Positions 15,603-23,503 of a stretch of 33,152 nucleotides of DNA are shown piece by piece. The position numbers and the translations under genes were made by a program. The notes beneath the pieces are model-generated. The model saw only the letters and a list, made by a program, of their open reading frames with translations. It was not told where the DNA came from and searched no databases. The stretch is from an uncultured Collinsella sp. (GTDB lineage: Bacteria > Actinomycetota > Coriobacteriia > Coriobacteriales > Coriobacteriaceae). Location of the stretch: the NCBI GenBank assembly GCA_900544645.1, contig UQWG01000020.1, positions 1 through 33,152 on the forward strand, read 5' to 3'. The number at the start of each line of letters is the position of its first letter. Position 1 is the first letter of the stretch.

Positions 15603-15692
15603 CCCAACCACTCCTTTCGTTACGCGACCATTGGACCATATCGACTATAAAATCCGTGTTAAGCGCGATTTGGAATGTGCAAGGAGACTGTT

Positions 15693-16367
15693 ATGCGTAT
15701 TTTGATCGTCGAAGACGAGCAAGCGCTGTGCGACGCGATCGCACGCAGCTTGCGAAACTTGGCGTACAGCGTCGACTGCCGTCACGACGGACAGGAGGCG
15801 CTCGACCTGCTGGGCGTCGAAGTCTTTGACCTCGTGGTACTCGACCTCAACCTTCCCAGTATCGATGGCATGACCGTGCTCAGGGAACTTAGGAAAACCG
15901 ACTGCGAGACCAAGGTGCTAATTCTGTCCGCGCGTGGCGAAGTATCCGATAAAGTCGACGGACTCGATGCCGGCGCCAACGATTACCTTACCAAGCCGTT
16001 TCATCTGGACGAACTTGCGGCAAGGATCCGCAGCCTTACCCTCAGGCGCTTCGCACAAAGCGACATAGTATTAACCTGCGGAAAGCTCAGCTTTGACACC
16101 AAGGCGCGCATCGCTTCCGTGGACAGTGAGGCTCTATCTCTTACACGCAAGGAAACGGGAATCTTGGAATACCTGATGCTTAATCAGGGGCGACCGGTAA
16201 GCCAAGAGGAGCTTATCGAGCACGTTTGGGATAGCACCGTGAACAGCTTTAGCAACGCAACCCGCGTTCATATCTCGTCGCTCCGAAAAAAGTTGCGCAG
16301 CGCTTTGGGATACGACCCGATTCGCAATCGGATTGGAGAGGGCTACGTTATGGAGGATAGCGAATGA
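15693..16367 (+). CDS. OmpR-family response regulator
   Basis: 224 residues from ATG at 15693, with AAGGAG 7 bases upstream; an in-frame ATG at 15675 has no such site. The receiver domain has the acidic pair at ED8/9, phospho-acceptor Asp51 (VVLDLNLP), Lys101 (YLTKPF) and the switch region LILSARGE. The C-terminal winged helix is of OmpR/PhoB type, with LTRKETGILEYLMLNQGRPV and VHISSLRKKLR. It overlaps the kinase gene by 4 bases (ATGA). It is divergent from the CxxC/polyferredoxin/TlpA operon, separated by only 90 bases, so that operon is a probable target (inference). Confidence 0.95.
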   Translation: MRILIVEDEQALCDAIARSLRNLAYSVDCRHDGQEALDLLGVEVFDLVVLDLNLPSIDGMTVLRELRKTDCETKVLILSARGEVSDKVDGLDAGANDYLTKPFHLDELAARIRSLTLRRFAQSDIVLTCGKLSFDTKARIASVDSEALSLTRKETGILEYLMLNQGRPVSQEELIEHVWDSTVNSFSNATRVHISSLRKKLRSALGYDPIRNRIGEGYVMEDSE

Positions 16368-17515
16368 AAAGGCTTTCGCTGCAATGGCGCATAACGATCA
16401 TGACGGCGCTGCTGACGTGTGCGGCGTGTGTGCTGACGAACTGCCTGGTCGGCTATACGGGTATGCGCTATATGGATGCCATCGGCAGTGACATCTCGGC
16501 CTTTAACGCTGCCGGCGCGGATTCGCCCCAGGTGTTCGACCCAACGAAAACGGCCCTCGATGACAAGGTCACAATCGTCGTAAACGACGCACAGGAGTCT
16601 TTTGGCACGACAGCCTGGTACATCACGGCTGGAGTCACACTCCTTGGCGGCGCGCTGGCATACTTTGTGAGCGGTCGTGCGCTCAAACCGCTACGGGCTT
16701 TTGCAGCCCAGGTTGAGCGCGTGCAGCCTGACAACCTAAGCGAAATCAGACTCAATGAAGATGTGCCCACCGAGCTACAACGATGCAGCGCCTCTTTCAA
16801 CGACATGATCGCTCGTCTTGGCGAAGGGTTCTCTGCACAGCGTCAGTTTACCGGCAACGCCGCACACGAGCTGCGCACCCCGCTCGCCCTTATGCAAGCA
16901 CAGATTGAACTATTCATCTCCGAGCACTCCGGTTTGCAACCCGAAACAGCCGAGCTGCTCGGCCTGCTACAAGAACAAACCGAGCGCATGTCTCGAATGG
17001 CCAAGGTATTGCTCGAGATGAGTGAGCTCCGCAGCGTTCCTTGCGAGGACGATGTGGAACTTGGCCCCTTGTCCGAAGAGGTCCTCACCGACCTTGCGCC
17101 GCTTGCCGAAAATAAGGGCATAGCCCTCAATTGTGCTGGAGACGCTTTAGTAATCGGGAGCGACACGCTCCTCTATCGGCTGGTGTTTAACCTGATCGAA
17201 AATGCCATCCGTTACAGCCACCCCGGCTCGACTGTCAACGTCTCCATCTGCGACAACGACAGCCACGTGTTCCTGCGAGTCGAGGACCAGGGCCCGGGAA
17301 TACCCAAGCAGTACCGTGAGAGCATCTTCCAGCCGTTCTTTCGCCTGGATAAATCCCGCAGCAGGGCATACGGCGGCGCAGGACTCGGACTAGCGCTCGT
17401 TTGGGAGATTGCAGCGCTTCACGGTGGCACGGTAGAGGTTGAAACAAGTTCCGAGAACGGGACCACCATGCTCGCAAGCCTTCCAAAACGATCCGTAGCG
17501 TTAACCGAACAGTAA
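16364..17515 (+). CDS. Sensor histidine kinase
   Basis: 383 residues. Two membrane segments (about 10-33 and 84-103) enclose a short, ~50-residue extracytoplasmic sensor region. A HAMP-like linker follows (about 104-155), then HisKA with FTGNAAHELRTPLALMQ (His168). The HATPase domain has an N box NLIENAIRYS, G1 VEDQGPGIP, F box FQPFFRLDKS and G2 GGAGLGLAL. The order and length are those of the EnvZ/PhoR-type class I kinases. The ATGA overlap with the response regulator shows a cognate pair. The small sensor region argues for sensing at or in the membrane, consistent with a thiol or envelope signal, but nothing proves this. Confidence 0.94.
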   Translation: MKRLSLQWRITIMTALLTCAACVLTNCLVGYTGMRYMDAIGSDISAFNAAGADSPQVFDPTKTALDDKVTIVVNDAQESFGTTAWYITAGVTLLGGALAYFVSGRALKPLRAFAAQVERVQPDNLSEIRLNEDVPTELQRCSASFNDMIARLGEGFSAQRQFTGNAAHELRTPLALMQAQIELFISEHSGLQPETAELLGLLQEQTERMSRMAKVLLEMSELRSVPCEDDVELGPLSEEVLTDLAPLAENKGIALNCAGDALVIGSDTLLYRLVFNLIENAIRYSHPGSTVNVSICDNDSHVFLRVEDQGPGIPKQYRESIFQPFFRLDKSRSRAYGGAGLGLALVWEIAALHGGTVEVETSSENGTTMLASLPKRSVALTEQ

Positions 17516-17583
17516 AACGAAAGGGGTCCCGAGCAACAGGAGTACAATTGCTGCTATTGTTGCCAGCTGTTGGGAGATGGAAG

Positions 17584-18588
17584 ATGGACTGCGATGGCTA
17601 CCCATGCGTTCCCATGCCGTTGATGTGCACCGCCTTTGTGCCGGGGCAGATTGACGCTGCGGTTGCAGGCATTTCCGACCCCGATTCGCGCGCCATTGCC
17701 ACGGCAGAAGCGCTGTACTTTCGCGGACAGGCCGCCCTCGCTGCCAAGACGGCGCGCCCCTATCTTGACGCCACCGATCCCGCGCTGCGCTATTTCGCAT
17801 GCTTTATCTGCGGATACGCCAGCCTGTCGCTCAACCGTATCGCCGACGCCCGCCGGTGCCTTGCTGGCATTCTCGATACGCCGGCTGACGAGGAGTCGCC
17901 CGCCGTCCACGCCACACATATCCTGTTCGCCTCGGCCGCGAGCGTCCTGCTGCACTTGCCTTCCCCGTATTCCGCCGAAGAGTTTTATCCGCTTGCGGCG
18001 CATCTGCCCGAAGGCCTGCGCCTGTTCGCCAGCTACGTGATGGCGCATGCCCTGTACCTGCGCGGCGAATATGGCCGCAGTCTGGGCATGGCGGAAAACG
18101 CCCTGATCATGAAACAGGGAAGTTATCCCATCTCGGAGCTGTTCCTGTACCTGTCAGCTTCCATGGCCTGTATGAGTCTCAAAGACGTCGACGCCGCAAA
18201 GGCACACTTCGGAGCCGCTTGGGACATTGCGCGTCCCGACGGCCTTATCGAGCTCATCGGCGAACACCACGGCCTTTTGCAGGGACTCATCGAGGCATGC
18301 CTAAAATCGCAATACCCTGACGATTTCGCACGCATCATCGAGATTACGTATCGATTCAGCTACGGCTGGCGGCGCATCCACAACCCCGATTCGGGCGAGG
18401 ACGTGGCTGACGACCTGACGACCACAGAGTTCACCATGGCCATGCTCGCCTGCCGCGGATGGACCAACGCCGAAATCGCTCGTCATATGGGTGTGTCGCC
18501 AGGTACCGTTAAAAATCGACTGTCCAACGTGTATGCAAAGCTTGGCATCGGCACGCGCACTGAGCTGGTCGCGCATATGCTGCGTTAG
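17584..18588 (+). CDS. LuxR-family transcriptional regulator
   Basis: 334 residues from ATG at 17584, with GGGAG 7 bases upstream. A TTG at 17548 with AGGAG just before it is a real alternative that would add 12 hydrophobic residues. The N-terminal ~260 residues are Ala-rich helical repeats of TPR character (for example EALYFRGQAALAAKTARPYL), a probable protein-protein module with no receiver domain. The C-terminus is a complete LuxR helix-turn-helix: TEFTMAMLACRGWTNAEIA, HMGVSPGTVKNRLSNVYAKL and GIGTRTELVAHML. Orphan LuxR proteins of this build are numerous in Coriobacteriia. It follows the kinase by about 70 bases and precedes a large exported protein by 156 bases, so it may control that gene. 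Confidence 0.88.
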   Translation: MDCDGYPCVPMPLMCTAFVPGQIDAAVAGISDPDSRAIATAEALYFRGQAALAAKTARPYLDATDPALRYFACFICGYASLSLNRIADARRCLAGILDTPADEESPAVHATHILFASAASVLLHLPSPYSAEEFYPLAAHLPEGLRLFASYVMAHALYLRGEYGRSLGMAENALIMKQGSYPISELFLYLSASMACMSLKDVDAAKAHFGAAWDIARPDGLIELIGEHHGLLQGLIEACLKSQYPDDFARIIEITYRFSYGWRRIHNPDSGEDVADDLTTTEFTMAMLACRGWTNAEIARHMGVSPGTVKNRLSNVYAKLGIGTRTELVAHMLR

Positions 18589-18744
18589 CAGCCAGACTGC
18601 CTAGCGCGGCACGTGCGCCCCGGAGCCCCGGCGCTTCACTCGCTCAAATTGGACATTTTGGCCCTCGGACGGCACTACCGTGACAGGATGCCTTCTCGCA
18701 AAATTGGATTATTTCCACCGATACCTGCGGGATGGGAGCCAAAG

Positions 18745-21700
18745 ATGCTTGATCGCCGTTCGTTACTTGTTGCCGGAGCGTCCTCGCTGGCGAGCATTAT
18801 GTTGCCGCGCGTGCCGGGAAGCGCAAACGCCTTCATATTGCCGTTCGCGCCCACCGAAGCCTATGCCGACGAAAAAGACCCTTTCAGGGTGCTCGTTCTC
18901 TCGCGCACCATGTTTGGTGTGGTCGTGGTCGACGTCGCCAACAAGAATACGCCCATCACGGGTGCCCAGGTCACGCTCACATCGCGCTATGCCGCAGGCA
19001 AGCAGCTCACCGCCACTACCGATGAAGAAGGCACGGCCATCTTTGAGATCGCCCCTCTTTCGGAAGGCTACGTGGACGAGGCAACGCTTCTCGACGCGTA
19101 CGACTTTAACGGCGGCATCTCCATTAGCATGGCGGGCTACCGTGATGTCGAGATTCCCCTTGCGCGTATCCAGGGCGGCACCGCCATAACCGCACCCACG
19201 CGTCCGCTTTCCGACGGCGAGCCGTACTTCCGCCAGCTCACATTCGACGAATGGGACATCCAGTACGCTGAAGCCACGTTCATGGCATTGCCAGCGGACG
19301 AAGCAGCAAACGATCAGCCCGACACGCACGCTTTTACCGTGCAGGCCCATCTGCCGCAGGGCGGGCAGGCAACGTTGCATATCAATAAAGTGATGCCCGC
19401 TGCGGGCAGCTCATCCGAAACCGTCACGCAGATTGGCCAAGTCAAGGCCAGCGCATCGGGCGCGGATAATCTGGCGACGTTCACGCTCGAAGACAAGTTC
19501 CTCGACGTGGCATCGAGCCTTCTGGAAGAAGGATGCAAGCTGCGCTTTGTCCTCGACTACCAGGGCAAAACCTACACGCTCTCCTCCCCCATGGCCGTTG
19601 TCACCGCGCCGGCCGCAAAGGCGGAATCAGGCTCGACCACCATCATTCCCACCACCATGGACCAAGAGATCACTCCGTTTGATTTCCCCGCATCGTTTCC
19701 CGGCATCGGTGGTAATAAGTTCACGTGTTGGATGCCCACATTTCCAATCCTCTTCGATTTCTCGTTTGCTGGATACGTGCTGTTTGGCGGAGGATACAAA
19801 CCAGCCAGCTATATGAACGATTCGGGCAACCCTGATCCGGAATACTGGAAGAAATCGCCGCGCGAGTCGGGCGCCAAGCAGGCAAACCGCTACCTCGACG
19901 AGATGGAGGGGAAGTGGAATCAGTACAAGAGTATGAGTGCCGGATCGGGCACCGATCCAAGAAACACCAAGCTCCTTCGCCACCATTGCACGCCGCTGTT
20001 CACGATGGATATCGCCACACAGCTGTACGGCTCGCTCGCCTACGATTGGGTGGGCAAAACCTGGGGTAACAACAACGACCCCGCATACGGCAATATTAAG
20101 GCCCTCTTCCAGGTAAGAACCGACCTCAATTGGACCGAGCAGTTTACCCTAGGACCGGTGCCGTTTTTCCTAAACGTCAACCCCTGGGTGTTGGCGAAGC
20201 TGGCGCTCGCCGTGGGTGCCCACACGCACGGCAGCGGCGCCGCGTTTTTTAAAAACATTTCGCTCGACTATTCCAACACGTCGGGCTCATTCACTATCCA
20301 GATCGGGCTTGCCGTCACCTTTGGCGCCGGTGTTGCAGGCGTCGCTTCGTCTGCCGTGCGCGGCGCCGCATCCCTCACGCTGTTCATTGGGTACGAGAAG
20401 GCAGATGGACACCAGCTTCCGCGACTGCGCGTAGGTGCAGACGTCGATGTCGATGTGATACTCCAGTTCGTAATGTTCAAGTGGACCACCAAGGCTTGGT
20501 CGGGGTCGTGGCCCACACTCCTCGATTCGTGGAATATGTCGGTGAACAATGGCGACCAGTATGTGCTCCAGCGCTCTGAGCTCGCATTGGGTGGAGATAC
20601 GCCTTACACGTTGGATGCCCGCTTAGGCACGCCCGGCAACATCGAGGCGGGCGGCGTGCCGCAATTTATCGCATCGGCCACCATCGTCACCAACGCCGAG
20701 CTGCTCGCACGCGCCGAGGTTAAGGCCACCGCAAGGAATGTCGCACCTGTCGTGCGCGATTGGGATCAAGCGGTCACGCGCATTGAGCTCGAGGCGGATG
20801 CAGAAAGCGACGACACGGGACAGATCGAGCATTTCGTCCATGCACTGATAGAGAACGACGAAAACGCCGCGCCGATATATGCGTACACCCATATCGGGCA
20901 GGCGAAGGACGCCGTTGCGGACCCCAACGCCAATTCTGCTGGTGTATCGGAGGACGAGCGTGGCGGCATCAAGCCCTCGAGCGACAACGTGCTGTTTACT
21001 GGCGTGCTCAGCGAAGCTCACATGAAGCTGGCAATGATCGCCGGCGTAGAATGCCTGTTCCGTATCGCCTCGGTGCGCTATGGCGACAATGGCCGCTCGC
21101 GCCTAGTGGTGCACACAAAGGCAAACGGCACGTGGTCTGCCCCCATGCCCGTGGACTTCCCCCTTGGCTTTGGCGAGGGCGACGTGGAGCGCGACGGCAT
21201 ATTCGATTACGACTTCGACGTAGTGGAATATACGGACGGAAGAGAAAACCAGGACGCTTACGTGCTGCTGGTCTCGGGCGAGCGCCCCGACGGCGACAAC
21301 ACCCTTTTCGATACGGCAAGCACAGCCGGCATACTGTCCGTTGTGCGCCTGCGCATAAGCAATGACGGAGTTCGCGTGATGTCTCATACGTCGTGGCGCA
21401 GCATCTCGCGCGGCCGCCTTCAGGAGGATGGCCACCATTGTCTGCAGTGTCCACGCATCACGGTGGGCAAGACGCTGGTCGACGGGCGCCTGTCGGGCGC
21501 TTACCTCCACCGCCGCGGAACCACCGCAGAAAAGGCGCTGGGCAATGAGGCAGAGGTTGCGCTGGAGTGCTTCACCCTGTGGTCGGACGTTTCGGGCGAC
21601 AGCCTCACGTTCCGTCAGGTCCTCCGCTTTCCGCAAGCACCATCGAGCATCGAGCTGGGCGTACCCGAGAATATCAACGGCAAAATGGTGGTGCCCGTTG

Positions 21701-23112
21701 CATACGAAACTGCAAACGGTTGTGGCTGCGCATCGTATGCCGTGATCGGCCAGTCCATCGCGGGTTGGGGCGTTATGCCACCAGATGCCACAGTACCCCA
21801 CGCGGTGCCGTGGCCACAACATTCGGGCTTTTTGGCAACCATCAACGAGCAACTGCAGCATATTACTTGGACGCGAGGCGCATCGGCATTTGCAACGCAG
21901 CCCGTGGGTGCCGCAGGCTGTGGCCCGGCATCGTTTAGCGTAAGCAACAACGGCAGGTGCGTGCTCTATGTAGAGAACACCGATGGCAAGGTGGGACAAA
22001 CCTACGACGAAGAAGGCAACCCGGTAGCAGTGATGGGCAAGCACTTCCGCATCTTCGCCAGCACCTTGGCAGGCGATCTGTTCACGGAGCCGTTCGTGAT
22101 GTGCGAGCTGGACCATCCCGTCGATCAGATAACGACTTTTTTGACGTCGGGAGGCATGCTCTCCGCGCTCGCCACGCACATTGTGAGCGCGGAGCAGAGC
22201 AAGGCAGAGCTGCACGGCATCGAAGTACCCTTGGTGGCATGCGCGACGCCGACAGGCGCGGTCGCCACCTCGGGCGCGGTGGTGCCCGGAGCAGCAGGCG
22301 AATCCTTCATGGTCACGGTGCGAAACGACGGCAACACCTTGCTGACCGCCGGCACGATCGATCTGTACCGAGAGGGCTCCAGCCAGCCGTTCTCCAGCGC
22401 TTCCATCGGATTCGGACTGAACGCACGCATGGCTTCAATCTACGATCCAGAGCTTGCCGAGGACGCTTCGGCCAACGACATGGCACACGTGAAGTACGCG
22501 CTCGAGACGCTGGGCGCACGTTTTGCAACGCACCCGCTGGTAGCCGACAACGGCAACGCCGTGCTGGCACCGGGTTGCACGGCACAGTTCCGCATGAGCT
22601 TCGCCATCCCCGAGAGTTGGAGCGACGAAGTGGGCAAACGCGTAACGCTGTATGCGAAGGCGCGTGATCTGGTGGCGCTCGATCCCGTGACGCTCGAGGA
22701 AATTCGACCGGGCGCAAACTCGGCGCTGGGTGCCGTACTGCACGAGCTTCATGTGCCCGACGCGGCATGCGAGCGCTCAGAAGTTCAGGTCGGCGTATGC
22801 GGCGGCGCGGATACGACAGGACTTCACGACGCCCCGATGACAGCAGACGGCGATGGCGGCTCGAGCGGCGGCGGTACTGACGAGGGCGGCGGCTCCGGCG
22901 GAAGCGGCTCCGGCAGTGGCAAGGACCACGGCAATGACAAGCGCTCCGGAAAAGCGGGCGCGCTTGCGGGCACGGGCGATGTCAACGCTCCCTTTACGGC
23001 AGCCGCTGCAGCACTCGCCGCGGCAGGCGCCGGCCTTATCGCCTACAGCGCCCGCCGCACGGCGCTCGAAACCGACACCGCCAATGAGGTCAATTCGGAT
23101 AGGCCTCGCTAG
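18745..23112 (+). CDS. Very large exported, probably wall-anchored surface protein
   Basis: 1455 residues from ATG at 18745, with GGGAG 7 bases upstream; the frame is open back to 18613, but no signal peptide would then be N-terminal. The N-terminus MLDRRSLLVAGASSLASIML has a twin-arginine-like motif and a hydrophobic core, ending near AYADEKDPF. An Ig/CarboxypepD_reg-like domain follows (ITGAQVTLTSRYAAGKQLT, about 70-130), then long beta-rich regions I cannot assign. Near the C-terminus is a Gly/Ser linker (about 1370-1400), then LAGTGD at 1407-1412, a hydrophobic Ala-rich helix and RR. This resembles an LPxTG sorting signal with Ala for Pro. Unusually, 17 further residues follow the RR. Ligand or enzyme activity is unknown. 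Confidence 0.88.
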   Translation: MLDRRSLLVAGASSLASIMLPRVPGSANAFILPFAPTEAYADEKDPFRVLVLSRTMFGVVVVDVANKNTPITGAQVTLTSRYAAGKQLTATTDEEGTAIFEIAPLSEGYVDEATLLDAYDFNGGISISMAGYRDVEIPLARIQGGTAITAPTRPLSDGEPYFRQLTFDEWDIQYAEATFMALPADEAANDQPDTHAFTVQAHLPQGGQATLHINKVMPAAGSSSETVTQIGQVKASASGADNLATFTLEDKFLDVASSLLEEGCKLRFVLDYQGKTYTLSSPMAVVTAPAAKAESGSTTIIPTTMDQEITPFDFPASFPGIGGNKFTCWMPTFPILFDFSFAGYVLFGGGYKPASYMNDSGNPDPEYWKKSPRESGAKQANRYLDEMEGKWNQYKSMSAGSGTDPRNTKLLRHHCTPLFTMDIATQLYGSLAYDWVGKTWGNNNDPAYGNIKALFQVRTDLNWTEQFTLGPVPFFLNVNPWVLAKLALAVGAHTHGSGAAFFKNISLDYSNTSGSFTIQIGLAVTFGAGVAGVASSAVRGAASLTLFIGYEKADGHQLPRLRVGADVDVDVILQFVMFKWTTKAWSGSWPTLLDSWNMSVNNGDQYVLQRSELALGGDTPYTLDARLGTPGNIEAGGVPQFIASATIVTNAELLARAEVKATARNVAPVVRDWDQAVTRIELEADAESDDTGQIEHFVHALIENDENAAPIYAYTHIGQAKDAVADPNANSAGVSEDERGGIKPSSDNVLFTGVLSEAHMKLAMIAGVECLFRIASVRYGDNGRSRLVVHTKANGTWSAPMPVDFPLGFGEGDVERDGIFDYDFDVVEYTDGRENQDAYVLLVSGERPDGDNTLFDTASTAGILSVVRLRISNDGVRVMSHTSWRSISRGRLQEDGHHCLQCPRITVGKTLVDGRLSGAYLHRRGTTAEKALGNEAEVALECFTLWSDVSGDSLTFRQVLRFPQAPSSIELGVPENINGKMVVPVAYETANGCGCASYAVIGQSIAGWGVMPPDATVPHAVPWPQHSGFLATINEQLQHITWTRGASAFATQPVGAAGCGPASFSVSNNGRCVLYVENTDGKVGQTYDEEGNPVAVMGKHFRIFASTLAGDLFTEPFVMCELDHPVDQITTFLTSGGMLSALATHIVSAEQSKAELHGIEVPLVACATPTGAVATSGAVVPGAAGESFMVTVRNDGNTLLTAGTIDLYREGSSQPFSSASIGFGLNARMASIYDPELAEDASANDMAHVKYALETLGARFATHPLVADNGNAVLAPGCTAQFRMSFAIPESWSDEVGKRVTLYAKARDLVALDPVTLEEIRPGANSALGAVLHELHVPDAACERSEVQVGVCGGADTTGLHDAPMTADGDGGSSGGGTDEGGGSGGSGSGSGKDHGNDKRSGKAGALAGTGDVNAPFTAAAAALAAAGAGLIAYSARRTALETDTANEVNSDRPR

Positions 23113-23160
23113 CTCCTAGTTACTTTTGTGAGAGACGCCGACTCGGCTCATCGAACATCA

Positions 23161-23196
23161 AATGGGCTGGTTCTGGATACCCAGAGCCAGCCCATT
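23161..23196. terminator. Terminator hairpin after the large surface-protein gene
   Basis: AATGGGCTGGTTCTGG and CCAGAGCCAGCCCATT form a 16-bp stem with one mismatch and a 4-base loop. It lies 48 bases after the surface-protein stop and 5 bases after the end of the possible minus-strand peptide gene at 23202-23318. It could serve both, although no clear T-run follows either side. Confidence 0.65.
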
Positions 23197-23201
23197 ACGC
23201 A

Positions 23202-23318
23202 TTAGATGTCGTCAGAGGAGTCGAGTTCTGCCTCGAGCTTGGCACGGCGTCTTTTCGCCAACAATCCGCACGACACGTCTTCGACAACGTATCCAACCGC
23301 AAACGCAGCAAGACACAT
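23202..23318 (-). CDS. Possible 38-residue peptide, divergent from topoisomerase genes
   Basis: An open frame from ATG at 23318 to TAA at 23202-23204. It encodes a hydrophobic N-terminal half (MCLAAFAVGYVVEDVSCGLL), a basic patch (AKRRRAKLEAE) and an acidic tail (DSSDDI), so it could insert in or lie on the membrane. A strong hairpin follows directly at 23161-23196. The 186-base region to the topoisomerase start carries the SOS box, so both genes could share it. Against it: there is no convincing ribosome site (only GAAGACGG) and the frame is short. No recognised family. Confidence 0.35.
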   Translation of the reverse strand: MCLAAFAVGYVVEDVSCGLLAKRRRAKLEAELDSSDDI

Positions 23319-23336
23319 TCGGCCGTCTTCAAACTT

Positions 23337-23369
23337 ACTCGGACAAAACCGACTCGGTTTTGTGCGAGT
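23337..23369. promoter_or_regulatory. Leader hairpin between possible peptide gene and SOS box
   Basis: ACTCGGACAAAACCG and CGGTTTTGTGCGAGT form a 15-bp stem with one mismatch and a 3-base loop. It is 18 bases upstream of the peptide ATG on the minus strand and 20 bases left of the SOS box. It could be a leader structure or an insulator between divergent transcripts. The remainder of the gap 23113-23503 shows nothing more. Confidence 0.5.
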
Positions 23370-23389
23370 GAGCTCTTTTCAGCCTAAGT

Positions 23390-23405
23390 TCGAACGATTG
23401 TTCGA
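23390..23405. promoter_or_regulatory. Perfect SOS (LexA) box upstream of topoisomerase operon
   Basis: TCGAAC-GATT-GTTCGA is a perfect 6-4-6 palindrome. It equals the actinobacterial/mycobacterial LexA consensus TCGAAC-N4-GTTCGA at all 12 defined positions, and contains the Bacillus-type core GAAC-N4-GTTC. It lies 98 bases before the ParE-like start. A candidate -10, TATGCT, is at 23444-23449, so LexA bound here would sit near the -35 region or just upstream. Other functional sites that fit this exact pattern are unlikely, but binding is untested. Confidence 0.75.
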
Positions 23406-23503
23406 TGGATTTCGTGTTGGGTGGAATCGTCTGTGGGCTGGGCTATGCTACCTTGACTATCTATATGACTTAAACGCAGCAAAGGAGCACCGAGAGAGCG
23501 AGT

